Shown here: positions 35,219 through 44,337 of the stretch, in pieces
Numbering within the stretch: position 1 is the first letter of the stretch
Layout of the letters: each line of letters begins with the position of its first letter
Assembly: GCA_016718845.1 (NCBI GenBank)
Contig: JADKCK010000009.1
Coordinates: 124,001-188,000, forward strand
Length of the DNA stretch: 64,000 bases
Direction of reading: 5' to 3'
Source of the DNA: Sphingobacteriales bacterium
Lineage (GTDB): Bacteria > Bacteroidota > Bacteroidia > Chitinophagales > UBA2359
Position numbers and translations under genes: made by a program
Notes under the pieces: model-generated
What the model was told of the DNA's origin: nothing
Database searches by the model: none
The model's input: only the letters and a program-made list of their open reading frames with translations

Positions 35219-36064
35219 ATGGCAAAATCAACAAGTAAATTCATTAAAATACCATTGTTATTTATTAGTTTTGTGTTTTTAGCGGTAGTTACGCAGATAG
35301 GCGGTTTGGTATTTTTAGTTTGTTTGCCTATTTGGACTTATCTGCGTAGCAAAATAAAAAATAAAATACTAGGGGTATTAAGCCAAATTTTTGTAGCTTT
35401 GCTGTTTTATATGGTGTGTACTTTGTGTATTGTTCCGCCACTTGCTCGTTTGGGTGGCAGGGTTCCGTTGCCCATATATGGCACCGTTTTACAACCGCGC
35501 AACATAGGTTTTTGTTTACTAAATAGGCACTATGTAAAGCCCCAACTTAAAACGCTTGCCATTAAGGTTGCTCAACAATTACAACAACAATATCCGGGTA
35601 CAGTTTTGTTGTATTTAGATGCCGGATTTCCGTTTGTTGATGGTTTTCCGTTGATACCACACCTTAGCCACAACGATGGCAAAAAGTTAGATTTGGCGTT
35701 TTTTTATCGCTCGCAACTAACACAAACAGCAAGTAATACTACTCCGTCTTTTATTGGATACGGCATCTGCGAAGAACCATTACCCACCGAACAAGACTAT
35801 GCTGCTCAATGTGCCCAAAAGGGTTATTGGCAATATAGTTGGTTGCAAAAAGTTATCTCACAAAGCAATAAAAAATTATTTGTAGTAGATGAACCCCGAA
35901 CAAAAACAATGATACAAGTCTTTAGCGAACAAACATTGATAGAAAAACTTTTTTTAGAACCACATCTAAAAAAACGCTGGCAGCTAGATACTTACCCTAA
36001 AATACGCTTACACGGCTGCCGCGCTGTGCGCCACGACGACCATTTGCATGTGCAGATAAAATAA
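35219..36064 (+). CDS. membrane-anchored protein with LAS-type metallopeptidase-like motifs
   Basis: 281 residues. Two N-terminal membrane helices (about 10-38 and 50-76), then a soluble domain. HxxxxxxD-like H151...D158 (SHNDGKKLDLAFFY) and the C-terminal HDDHLHVQI (H272, H275, H277) match the arrangement of the zinc ligands of LAS enzymes such as MepA and VanY (HxxxxxxD ... HxxH or HxH). This suggests a D,D- or L,D-endopeptidase acting on peptidoglycan from the membrane; this is my inference, and I do not recognise the family name. It is the first of a plus-strand run of five genes up to 40893. Confidence 0.65.
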   Translation: MAKSTSKFIKIPLLFISFVFLAVVTQIGGLVFLVCLPIWTYLRSKIKNKILGVLSQIFVALLFYMVCTLCIVPPLARLGGRVPLPIYGTVLQPRNIGFCLLNRHYVKPQLKTLAIKVAQQLQQQYPGTVLLYLDAGFPFVDGFPLIPHLSHNDGKKLDLAFFYRSQLTQTASNTTPSFIGYGICEEPLPTEQDYAAQCAQKGYWQYSWLQKVISQSNKKLFVVDEPRTKTMIQVFSEQTLIEKLFLEPHLKKRWQLDTYPKIRLHGCRAVRHDDHLHVQIK

Positions 36065-36093
36065 CATCACCCAAAAACTTAAACTATTTTTTC

Positions 36094-37977
36094 ATGAAAA
36101 CTACACTCACCAAATTTATTGTTTTTCTGGGTTTGCACTGCTGTCTGTACAACTTAAGTACCCAATTAATGGCACAAACAGGCTGCGACTTAGAGGTTTG
36201 CCAATTAGGTAACAACCTAGTCAACAACCCAAGTTTCGAAATCTATACCACGTGCCCGGTTAGCTACAGCGAATTATCAAATTGTGCAGGTTGGGCGCAA
36301 GCAGGACTTAACGGCAGCAGCGATTATATGAATGCTTGTGCCACACCCATTACCAATGTTGATGTGCCAACCAATATATTTGGCAACCAACTTGCTGCAA
36401 CCGGTGATGCGTATGCTGGCTTTTATACCTATGTAGATTTTGGCTTAGGACCAGGTCAAAATTATCGCGAGTATGCCCGTAATCAGCTACTATCGCCTAT
36501 GGAGGTGGGGCAAACCTACCTAATACAAATGCAGGTATCGCTTTCTGATAATTCGTATTATGCCACCAACAGTTTGGGCGTATATTTTAGTACCCTAATG
36601 CCTAATGTAGATACCCCCAACGATGTAAACCCACAAGTGGTTTTTACACAATATGTAGATGATGCCACAGGCTGGACAACTGTTTGTGCTTTATTTACCC
36701 CTACACAACCTTACCAATGGATGGTAATTGGTAGTTTCGACAACGATTTTGAAACTACCTTTACGCAAGTATCTAACAACAACATAGAAAGTTTAAATGC
36801 TGCTTACTATTATATTGACGATGTAATGGTGGCAAAAAACCTATCAAATAGCATAACTCCGCCCAATTTGCAAGCAAGTTTTACGTATCAGCAACTTTCA
36901 TCTTGCCCATTCCCGATAGTTTCTTTTACCAACACCAGCACCGACACCACCGACAATACCACCATTTTGTGGCAATTGGGCGATGGCAATACCAATACCA
37001 ACTACAACCCGGGCGATTATATTTATTTTACAGGCGGAACCTATACCGTTTCGTTGATATTAACCGATATTACCGCCTGTTACGAAACAGCCGATACCAT
37101 GACTATGGTTATTGATGTGCTAGATTGCGACCCTTGCGCGGGCGTAGTGCCACCCATTATAACAGCCGCATTTGCCCCATCGGTTACGCAAGGCTGCATA
37201 CCACTGCCAGTTAGTTTTGCCAACAATAGCACCAATGCCACTCAATATATTTGGGATTTGGGCAACGGACAAAGCTCAACGGCAGCCACACCACCCAATC
37301 AAATTTACGACCAAACAGGTACCTACAACATTACCTTAATAGTGCGCGATAGCACACTATGCTACGATGTATCGGCTACTGCAACCGCAAGCATTACCGT
37401 TGATGGCTGCGACCCTTGCGAAGGCGTAGTAACACCGGTAATAACGGCAGCCTTTACACCCTCAATTACTCAAGGTTGCCTACCACTATCCGTTAGCTTT
37501 GCCAACAATAGCACCAATGCCACGCAATATATTTGGGATTTGGGCAACGGGCAAACCTCAACAGCAAGCACACCGCCCAACCAAATTTACAACCAAGCAG
37601 GCTCTTACGACATTGTTTTAATAGCACGCGATAGCACACTATGTTACGATGTATCGGCAACCGCAACCCAAACTATTGGCTCGCAAATATGTGATACTAC
37701 CATTGTGTTGTTTCCAAATGCGTTTTCGCCCAATAACAATGGACAAAACGAAACCTTTAAACCCTTTGCTTCACAGCCATTTAGTAGCTATGATATGCAA
37801 ATATATAATCGTTGGGGGCAAAAAATATTTGACACCAACAACACCAATGATGCCTGGGATGGCAAATATCGCGGAGAGCAACAACCTATGGGCGTGTATG
37901 TGTGGCAATGTAAATACACATTACTTGAAACAAACGAAACAAAAAACCAAAAAGGTAACGTAACTTTGCTGCGATAA
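36094..37977 (+). CDS. PKD-domain protein with T9SS type B (gliding motility-associated) C-terminal domain
   Basis: 627 residues with an N-terminal signal (to about residue 29). Residues 40-250 form a beta-rich domain (NNLVNNPSFEIYTTCPV...YYIDDVMVAKN) similar to carbohydrate-binding jellyrolls found in such proteins. Three PKD-like repeats follow, two of them near-identical (FANNSTNATQYIWDLGNGQ at about 372 and 470). The last 90 residues (LFPNAFSPNNNGQNETFKPF...YNRWGQKIFDTNN...DAWDGKYRGEQQPMGVYVW) are the type B sorting domain. The product should be secreted by the T9SS and sit on or leave the surface. Confidence 0.9.
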   Translation: MKTTLTKFIVFLGLHCCLYNLSTQLMAQTGCDLEVCQLGNNLVNNPSFEIYTTCPVSYSELSNCAGWAQAGLNGSSDYMNACATPITNVDVPTNIFGNQLAATGDAYAGFYTYVDFGLGPGQNYREYARNQLLSPMEVGQTYLIQMQVSLSDNSYYATNSLGVYFSTLMPNVDTPNDVNPQVVFTQYVDDATGWTTVCALFTPTQPYQWMVIGSFDNDFETTFTQVSNNNIESLNAAYYYIDDVMVAKNLSNSITPPNLQASFTYQQLSSCPFPIVSFTNTSTDTTDNTTILWQLGDGNTNTNYNPGDYIYFTGGTYTVSLILTDITACYETADTMTMVIDVLDCDPCAGVVPPIITAAFAPSVTQGCIPLPVSFANNSTNATQYIWDLGNGQSSTAATPPNQIYDQTGTYNITLIVRDSTLCYDVSATATASITVDGCDPCEGVVTPVITAAFTPSITQGCLPLSVSFANNSTNATQYIWDLGNGQTSTASTPPNQIYNQAGSYDIVLIARDSTLCYDVSATATQTIGSQICDTTIVLFPNAFSPNNNGQNETFKPFASQPFSSYDMQIYNRWGQKIFDTNNTNDAWDGKYRGEQQPMGVYVWQCKYTLLETNETKNQKGNVTLLR

Positions 37978-38007
37978 AATAACACCTAAACAATTAATTA
38001 CTTTTAT

Positions 38008-38316
38008 ATGGACGAGCGCGATTCTTTCTGGAACGGAGCATTAACTGGTATCGCTTTCCCGATACTTGGCTATGCCTTTTGGCATGTGGTAGGTTTGGCT
38101 TTAGCTGCCACCGTAGTACCCGATTGGGGCGGATTTACCCTAAAATTTAAGGTAATGGTAGGCATTGCCACTAATTTTATCCCATTTCAAGTATTTATTC
38201 GTCAGCACCGCGATTATGCACTTCGGGGCATAATAAGCATTACCTTTGTGCTGATATTTTCGGGTATGTGGTATTTCCGCGAGCAATTAGGTATATTTGG
38301 CTATGGAGCACAATAA
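38008..38316 (+). CDS. small membrane protein, unknown
   Basis: 102 residues with three or four hydrophobic segments (GALTGIAFPILGYAFWHVVGLALAATVV split by Pro/Gly, then FKVMVGIATNFIPFQVFI, then GIISITFVLIFSGMWYF). Start ATG at 38008, 30 bases after the preceding gene, 13 bases before the next, so probably in the same operon. No recognised family. Confidence 0.75.
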   Translation: MDERDSFWNGALTGIAFPILGYAFWHVVGLALAATVVPDWGGFTLKFKVMVGIATNFIPFQVFIRQHRDYALRGIISITFVLIFSGMWYFREQLGIFGYGAQ

Positions 38317-38329
38317 ATTTTAGTATACA

Positions 38330-39832
38330 ATGAAACGCAACGATAGTTTGTTTAGGTTAATCAGAAGTTTATCTAAATCCGAAAAAAGATTTTTCAAAAT
38401 CTACTCGGAGCGCCATGTTATTGGCGACCAAAACAACTATGTGGCTTTATTTGACACAATAGACCGCCAAAAAAGCTATAACGAAGAGGCAATTATCAAA
38501 AAATTTGCTGACCGAAAATTTGCCCGTCGCCTACCAGTTGCCAAAAATTATTTATACGAGCTGATACTAAAAAGTATGAATCAATACCACGCCCAAGGCA
38601 GTATTGATGCCGAACTGCGCGAACTACTGGGCAATGTACAGTTTTTATACAACAAAGGTTTGTTTGACCAAGCCGAAAAAACCATTGTAAAAGCCAAACG
38701 CCTAGCCACCGATTACGAAAAACTAGCAGTTTTGCCCGATATTTTGCAATGGCAAAAAAAAATAATGGAGGCACAGTCGTATTTAAGTAATATGGAGGGC
38801 GAGCTAAACGAAATTTATACCGAACAAACAAACGTTGCCAATCAACTCAAAAACCTAAACGAATATTGGTTTTTACAAGCACAAATTTATTATCAACATA
38901 CGCACAAAGGCATGTTGCGCCAACGCGAAGATTTAAACAAAATTGAGCAACTAATTGCACACCCCCTGTTGCAAAACGAAGCTTTGGCGCAAACCTTCGA
39001 GTCTAAATTGTTGTTGTATAAAATACAAGCAACCTATCACTTTATCCTCCGCAACTTTGAACAATGCTATATTTATAGCCAAAAAACGGTCGAGCTGCTA
39101 CAGTCGCGCCCCGAACTGTTGCAGCTCGACCCATTGCACTACATAAACTCGCTTAATAATTTGCTAAACATAATAAGTATGTTGGGCAAAGACACCGAAC
39201 GACAACAATACATTGGGCAGCTAAAAAATATGCTGCACGATAAGGCTTTTCAAAACCCCGAAAGTGTTCAAATAAAATTATTCGAGGCGTATTATTATCA
39301 CCTAATGACCTGGCACATTAGCCAAAACACCTTTGAACAATGCCTGCCCAATGTATTAGAAATGGAGCAAAAAATGCAACAATACGACGACCAACTCGAC
39401 CAAATGGGGCGTACTATGTTGTGTTTTTATGCGTTTCATATTGCTTTTGGCTCAAAAAATTATGCCTATAGCTACCAATGGTTGCAAAAAATTGCCGACG
39501 AAGACCGCTCGCAAATTAGGCAAGACATTTACGATTTTGCACAAATATTGCAATTAGTAGCCGCCTACGAAATGGGTGATGCGGTATTGTTACGACAAAA
39601 AATTAGGTCTATTTACCGTTTTTTGTTACAAAAAGAGCGAATCTATCAATCCGAAACTTTACTATTGCAATGGCTAAAACAAACAGCACGCGCCAACCCA
39701 ACCGAGGTGCCAATGCTGTTGCAACAACTTGCCAAACAACTCAATCAACTTTTACTCGACCCACAAGAACGGCGTATTTTGGCTTATTTTGATTTTAGTG
39801 GGTGGTTAGCCAAAATTATAACAAAAAGATAA
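38330..39832 (+). CDS. conserved helical-repeat protein, unknown function
   Basis: 500 residues, almost wholly alpha-helical and TPR-like, cytoplasmic. The N-terminus (LFRLIRSLSKSEKRFFKIYSERH) is the conserved start of a Bacteroidota family of about 500 residues with no assigned role. Later helices such as AKNYLYELILKSMNQYHAQ and LFEAYYYHLMTWHISQNTFEQC fit a scaffold. It lies between a small membrane protein and a BatA-like gene on the same strand. Confidence 0.8.
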   Translation: MKRNDSLFRLIRSLSKSEKRFFKIYSERHVIGDQNNYVALFDTIDRQKSYNEEAIIKKFADRKFARRLPVAKNYLYELILKSMNQYHAQGSIDAELRELLGNVQFLYNKGLFDQAEKTIVKAKRLATDYEKLAVLPDILQWQKKIMEAQSYLSNMEGELNEIYTEQTNVANQLKNLNEYWFLQAQIYYQHTHKGMLRQREDLNKIEQLIAHPLLQNEALAQTFESKLLLYKIQATYHFILRNFEQCYIYSQKTVELLQSRPELLQLDPLHYINSLNNLLNIISMLGKDTERQQYIGQLKNMLHDKAFQNPESVQIKLFEAYYYHLMTWHISQNTFEQCLPNVLEMEQKMQQYDDQLDQMGRTMLCFYAFHIAFGSKNYAYSYQWLQKIADEDRSQIRQDIYDFAQILQLVAAYEMGDAVLLRQKIRSIYRFLLQKERIYQSETLLLQWLKQTARANPTEVPMLLQQLAKQLNQLLLDPQERRILAYFDFSGWLAKIITKR

Positions 39833-39873
39833 CTTATTTATCTTTCACTTATTTAACTCTTACCTACCTATTC

Positions 39874-40893
39874 ATGTCACTTCTCTTTTTATATACCCTA
39901 TTTACCTTTGCCTCCCCCATTTTTTTGTTACTATTGCCTTTGTTGGCATTGTTTGCTGTTTATCGCTGGCGGCAAAACCGCACTTATGCACCCGATTTTA
40001 GACTATCAAGTACCGAAAGTTTAACCACAACAACCAACCCATCGCCCAAAATTACTTTGCGCACTTGGCTTTGGGTGTTGCCTATTGTTGCGTTGGGCTT
40101 GCTAAGTGTGGCAATGGCACGACCACAAACGCTTTTTGATGATAAAAAAGTATATGGCGAAGGTATTGACATTATGATAGCCCTTGATATATCGGGCAGT
40201 ATGAAAGCGCGCGACTTTGAACCCGACCGCCTTGGGGCAGCCAAGCAACTTGCCGAGCAATTTATTGACCAGCGCAATTACGATAAAATTGGATTGGTGG
40301 TTTTTTCGGGCGAGAGTTTTACGCAATGCCCACTAACAACCGACCATAATATACTAAAAAGCCTAATGCAACAGGTAGAAGAAGGCATGGTAGACGACGG
40401 TACGGCTATAGGCATGGGTTTGGCTACGGCTGTTACGCGCCTAAAAGAAAGCAAAGCCAAAAGTAAAGTAGTGATTTTGCTAACCGATGGCGTAAACAAC
40501 TCGGGTTTTATTGACCCACTTACCGCCACCGAAACTGCCCAACAGTTTGGCGTAAAAGTGTATACTATAGGTGTAGGTACACAGGGCGAGGCTCCGTATC
40601 CGGTACAAGATTTTTTTGGCAGACAAATGTATCAGCAAGTACCTGTTGAAATTGACGAAAAATTACTGCAACAAATTGCTAGCCTAACCAACGGTAAATA
40701 TTACCGAGCCACCGACAACAATAGCCTTGCACAGGTATACAACGAAATTAATCAACTCGAAAAAACAAAAGTGGAGGTGACAACCATACAACGCCGAACC
40801 GAACATTTTTATATTTTTGCACTAATTGGCGCTTTGTTGCTATTGATAGAATGGACACTTAGACACACTTTTTTGAAAGGAATTGCTGGATAA
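39874..40893 (+). CDS. BatA-like VWA domain membrane protein
   Basis: About 339 residues from the ATG at 39874 (MSLLFLYTLFTFASP); an upstream in-frame start at 39802 would overlap the preceding gene. Membrane helices near residues 5-30, 65-80 and 310-328 flank a von Willebrand factor A domain with an intact MIDAS: DIMIALDISGSM (DxSxS), the Thr in GMVDDGTAIGMGL and ILLTDGVNNSG. This matches BatA of the Bacteroides aerotolerance/MoxR-associated set, but no batB, moxR or DUF58 gene is in the window. Confidence 0.88.
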   Translation: MSLLFLYTLFTFASPIFLLLLPLLALFAVYRWRQNRTYAPDFRLSSTESLTTTTNPSPKITLRTWLWVLPIVALGLLSVAMARPQTLFDDKKVYGEGIDIMIALDISGSMKARDFEPDRLGAAKQLAEQFIDQRNYDKIGLVVFSGESFTQCPLTTDHNILKSLMQQVEEGMVDDGTAIGMGLATAVTRLKESKAKSKVVILLTDGVNNSGFIDPLTATETAQQFGVKVYTIGVGTQGEAPYPVQDFFGRQMYQQVPVEIDEKLLQQIASLTNGKYYRATDNNSLAQVYNEINQLEKTKVEVTTIQRRTEHFYIFALIGALLLLIEWTLRHTFLKGIAG

Positions 40894-40894
40894 T

Positions 40895-40916
40895 AAAACA
40901 CATTGCAGGTGTTTTT
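40895..40916 (+). terminator. short hairpin terminator after the VWA gene
   Basis: AAAACAC/GTGTTTT arms with a 7-base loop and a T run, starting two bases after the stop. Confidence 0.6.
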
Positions 40917-41033
40917 AACAGCCTAATTAGTTTATTTACTTATCTTACGCAGGGGGGAACCTAATTAAGTGGTAAGGGGCTTTGGAGGTAATTTGTTATT
41001 AGTTTGCTATTGCTTTCGGCTCGTTAAAAGTTT

Positions 41034-41184
41034 GTTACTTTTTTTCTTGACAAAAAAAGTAACCAAAAAAGTCAAGGCTGTATAGTAATTGGCTAAAATA
41101 GGCAACATTACGCTGAAAAAAATAAACTCGACACGCCAAACGCTTTGCTTGTCGGCTTTATTTCAAAGTTCGGTGTGGCGTGTC
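41034..41184. repeat. intergenic hairpin cluster
   Basis: Within the 440-base gene-free stretch 40894-41333. GTTACTTTTTT/AAAAAAAGTAAC (41034-41063) forms one hairpin; its loop CTTGAC can instead pair with GTCAAG at 41071-41076. A second inverted repeat, GACACGCCA (41130-41138) and TGGCGTGTC (41176-41184), is followed by a T-rich run. I see no coding sequence here. Confidence 0.6.
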
Positions 41185-41333
41185 TCAAACAGTATTTTTT
41201 TTTAACCGCTTCATTTTTGCCTATTTCTTAACGCCAATTCCTATAATGCCGGTTTAGAAGAGACCACATACGGAACCGTGCATAAAAATGCAAAACACCT
41301 TATTATTGAAATAGGCTGCGTAAGATGAGTTAT

Positions 41334-42113
41334 TTATTTATTATCCAAGTTTAATTTTTTTAATTTAGCATATCTTAAAAAGATACCATGTGCCGAGTTT
41401 CGGCAGGCAACATAACCATAGTAACCATCTAAAAAACCCAAACGAAGCACATAACTTTTAAAAAACTTAAAACAAGGTTTAATCAATAGGTGATAGGTAT
41501 TTGCCCGTTTGCCTTTTAGGTACAGTTGTTGGGCAGCGATACTCGAAAACTTATTTATTTGCTCAATATGTTGCTCAATGCTATGAAACGAATAATGTAG
41601 CAAATTGCCTTTTAGTTGTGCCGTGCTTGAGTTGGCTTGCAATTCAAATTTATCGTGCGGATTAGTACCACCCCATTGCCCATGTCTGCTGTCCCAAAGG
41701 CGCAGTTTGCGGTCGGGGTACCAATCGCTGTGCCGTATCCAAGTGCCACAATAGTTGTTTAATCGGTTTATATAATAGCCTGTTTTGTTAAAATTTTGTT
41801 TTATTTGTAAGATAGATTGTGTAAGCTGTTCGGATAGGCACTCGTCGGCATCGAGCGATAATATGTGTGGATATTTGGCTTGGGTAATAGCGTAATTTTT
41901 TTGCTCAATATGCCCATCAAACGCATGTTGCACAAAACGCACTTGCGGATAATTTTGGCAAATTTGGGCAGTTTGGTCTGTCGAAAAAGAGTCTACAACC
42001 ACAATATCATCGGCTACTGCCAACACAGAATCTAAACAACGAGCAATGTTTTGTTGCTCGTTGTAAGTAATAATAACAACCGATATAGGTGTTAATGCAG
42101 TTGTGTTTTGCAT
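41334..42113 (-). CDS. family 2 glycosyltransferase (LPS core type)
   Basis: 259 residues. GT2 motifs: ISVVIITYNEQQNIARCLDSV (nucleotide binding), DDIVVVDSFSTDQTAQIC, and the metal-binding DAD in HILSLDADECLSEQL. The later WIRHSDWYPDRKLRLWDSRHGQW segment is typical of WaaE/KdtX-like beta-1,4-glucosyltransferases that decorate LPS core. Ten bases after the sigma-factor gene on the same strand, so co-transcribed with it and with the upstream GT2 gene. Confidence 0.9.
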   Translation of the reverse strand: MQNTTALTPISVVIITYNEQQNIARCLDSVLAVADDIVVVDSFSTDQTAQICQNYPQVRFVQHAFDGHIEQKNYAITQAKYPHILSLDADECLSEQLTQSILQIKQNFNKTGYYINRLNNYCGTWIRHSDWYPDRKLRLWDSRHGQWGGTNPHDKFELQANSSTAQLKGNLLHYSFHSIEQHIEQINKFSSIAAQQLYLKGKRANTYHLLIKPCFKFFKSYVLRLGFLDGYYGYVACRNSAHGIFLRYAKLKKLNLDNK

Positions 42114-42123
42114 GTTTAGGGTA

Positions 42124-42990
42124 TCAATAATTATCTTTTGTTTTATTTAAAATATTGCTCAATAAATCTTTGGCTCTAAACAATTGTGCTTTTACGGTAC
42201 CAAGGGGCATGTCTAGGTTTTCGGCAATTTCGTCGTAAGACAGCTCTTGTAAATAGCGCATTTCGATTAATTTTCGGTATTTGCTATTTATTTGGCTCAA
42301 CACATTTTGCATCATTAACACCCGTTGTTGTTTCATGTAGTTTTCTTCGGGGTCTAATGCATCAGTTTCATAATCTTGGGGTTTTTTATTGCCTTCGTTG
42401 TCGTCGTTGGGGTTATCTATCGAAATTATGTCAATTCGTTTTTTTCTTGAAAAATCAATGCAATTATTAATAGCAATTCGATAAAGCCAGGTACTAAAGG
42501 CATAATCCGAGTTGTATTTGTCGAGGCTACTAAATGCCTTGCCAAACGATTCCATCGTGATATCATCGGCATCTTCGCGGTTGTTAATCATTTTTTGTAC
42601 CATAAAAAATATAGAGTCGCGGTAGCGTTCCATGAGTTTTCCGTAGGCTCGTTGGTCGCCGCTTAATGCTGCTGCCACCAATTCAACATCCGATTGCGAA
42701 CGGTCGGTTTTGTCAATACGTTTAGATAAGCGCACCGACACCGAAAGCCCCGATGCATTTAATTGTACCCTTTGTCGAAACCTTTCGTAACCTGCACTTG
42801 TTACTATCAAAATGTCGGCAGGCTCGTAGGTAGCTAAATCTACCTCGAGCGAAAAATATCCTTGAATGTTCGAAAATGCGCTATTTGTTCTATCTGATTT
42901 TAGATATATATTTGCATCAACAATAGGCTCGTTAGTTCGGACATCTTCTACGGTGCCACTAATAGTTAAAATAGGATCTGTTATTTCCAT
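42124..42990 (-). CDS. ECF-type sigma factor fused to an N-terminal carboxypeptidase-regulatory-like domain
   Basis: 288 residues. Residues 1-90 (ILTISGTVEDVRTNEPIVDA...SNIQGYFSLEVDL...VTSAGYERFRQRVQL) form a CarboxypepD_reg-like beta-sandwich, usually seen at the N-terminus of TonB-dependent receptors. Residues 100-288 are a complete ECF sigma factor: region 2 (YGKLMERYRDSIFFMVQKMI, DADDITMESFGKAF, STWLYRIAINNCIDFSRK) and region 4 (YRKLIEMRYLQELSYDEIAENLDMPLGTVKAQLFRAK). No ATG lies between the two parts, although TTG and GTG codons at DVELVAA could start a plain sigma factor. The gene overlaps the upstream glycosyltransferase by 10 bases. The fusion is unusual. Confidence 0.88.
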   Translation of the reverse strand: MEITDPILTISGTVEDVRTNEPIVDANIYLKSDRTNSAFSNIQGYFSLEVDLATYEPADILIVTSAGYERFRQRVQLNASGLSVSVRLSKRIDKTDRSQSDVELVAAALSGDQRAYGKLMERYRDSIFFMVQKMINNREDADDITMESFGKAFSSLDKYNSDYAFSTWLYRIAINNCIDFSRKKRIDIISIDNPNDDNEGNKKPQDYETDALDPEENYMKQQRVLMMQNVLSQINSKYRKLIEMRYLQELSYDEIAENLDMPLGTVKAQLFRAKDLLSNILNKTKDNY

Positions 42991-44108
42991 GAAGTTTGCT
43001 TAGTGAGTAAAGACATAGGTATTAAAATGATGTAGTATAAGAAAAGTAAAAAATCGCCAATCAATGTTTGGTAAAAAGGGATATTTAATTGTAATTTACC
43101 AAAAATTTTGCTTAAAAGCAGGCTTTTTAGTAATACGAAAAGTAATGACAAAATAATGACAAGGCTGTAAGGAGCAACAAAGATGCAAGTTATTATTGAC
43201 AAATACAACATTACATGCGAAAATACTAACAATCCAAGCCTTGCTTGATGTTTTTGAGCATAATGTTTGCCTGCACTCAAATGCCGTTTTTTTTGTTTAA
43301 ACCACATAAACCAATTGCTTGGTGGCTGCGAGTAGCAATAGGCAGCAGGTCGTATTTCAATACTTGTGTTTTGAGCAGTAGCCGCACTACCTATCAACAA
43401 ATCATCATCGCCCGAGGCAACATTTTGGTGTGCCGCAAAACCATTAGCCGCCCTAAAAATTGTTTTTCGATAGGCTAAATTTCGCCCTACGCCCATATAA
43501 GGCACCCCCCAAAGGGCAAAACTTAGGTATTGCAGGGCAGTATAGGCTGTTTCGTATTGTATAACTATGTTTAGTAAAGCGTGTTTTTTTTGTGTAAAAT
43601 AGGGCGATACACCAAGCACTATTTGCTTTTGACTATTATCGTTCAAATTTTGTACCATATAACTCAACCAGTCGTAGCTCGACGGTTCACAGTCGGCATC
43701 GGTAAGCAATAAAATGTCGTATTTTGCCTCGTTAATGCCAAAATTAAGTGCATGTTTTTTACCACTCATTTTTCGGTCTAATCCCGCTGTGTTTAATACC
43801 CTAAGATGCGGATATTTTGCTGCCATTTTTGCCAATATTTCGGCACTTTCGTCCTCCGAATCATCGTTTATAATCAACACCTCGTAGGTATTGTTGTACT
43901 TTTGCGCTAAAACAAACGGTAAGTTTTTTGCTAAATTGCTTGCCTCATTTTTTGCACAAATAACAACCGAAACCGGAAAACTAACCTCTGTACTTTGAGT
44001 GTTGCTTAAACTAGGGTAGTTGAGCAAACGCCAAAAAACAAAAATGCAAAAATATGCCTGAATAACACAAGCACCTACAAGCAAAGATAAGCAAAAGTTT
44101 TCGACCAT
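42981..44108 (-). CDS. membrane-bound family 2 glycosyltransferase
   Basis: 375 residues. An N-terminal helix (about 5-28), then a GT2 catalytic domain: PVSVVICAKNEASNLAKNLP, EVLIINDDSEDESAEIL, ILLLTDADCEPSSYDWLSYM (DAD) and a Q/RxxRW-like WFKQKKRHLSAGKHY, followed by two or three C-terminal membrane helices (about 290-365). This is the layout of processive or polyprenyl-linked glycosyltransferases. Its stop overlaps the sigma-factor start by 10 bases. Confidence 0.9.
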   Translation of the reverse strand: MVENFCLSLLVGACVIQAYFCIFVFWRLLNYPSLSNTQSTEVSFPVSVVICAKNEASNLAKNLPFVLAQKYNNTYEVLIINDDSEDESAEILAKMAAKYPHLRVLNTAGLDRKMSGKKHALNFGINEAKYDILLLTDADCEPSSYDWLSYMVQNLNDNSQKQIVLGVSPYFTQKKHALLNIVIQYETAYTALQYLSFALWGVPYMGVGRNLAYRKTIFRAANGFAAHQNVASGDDDLLIGSAATAQNTSIEIRPAAYCYSQPPSNWFMWFKQKKRHLSAGKHYAQKHQARLGLLVFSHVMLYLSIITCIFVAPYSLVIILSLLFVLLKSLLLSKIFGKLQLNIPFYQTLIGDFLLFLYYIILIPMSLLTKQTSWK

Positions 44109-44206
44109 GACTATTTTGGGTGCAAATTTAGTTTTTTTTTGTCAGAAATTCAAACATTTATTGCCGCATTTAGTACCTTATAGCTAATTGTAAGCCCAAA
44201 TAACCC

Positions 44207-44214
44207 TATCTTTG
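44207..44214 (+). promoter_or_regulatory. -7 promoter element upstream of the AlbA_2 gene
   Basis: TATCTTTG fits TAnnTTTG. It lies 40 bases before the small ORF at 44254 and 107 bases before the AlbA_2 ATG at 44321. Confidence 0.5.
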
Positions 44215-44253
44215 CGCCACAATCAAAAATTAACCGCTTTATTACCTTACTTT

Positions 44254-44337
44254 ATGCTGTTTGCTACACACAAATGGTATACCGATTTAGACTTTGAAGC
44301 CTTAAAATTAATCAACATACATGTTTCGTCGAAATAA
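44254..44337 (+). CDS. possible 27-aa leader ORF
   Basis: ATG CTG TTT... encodes MLFATHKWYTDLDFEALKLI and seven more residues, ending inside the next gene (17-base overlap). It is the first ATG after the predicted promoter. It could be a translated leader coupled to the AlbA_2 gene, or chance. Confidence 0.25.
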   Translation: MLFATHKWYTDLDFEALKLINIHVSSK

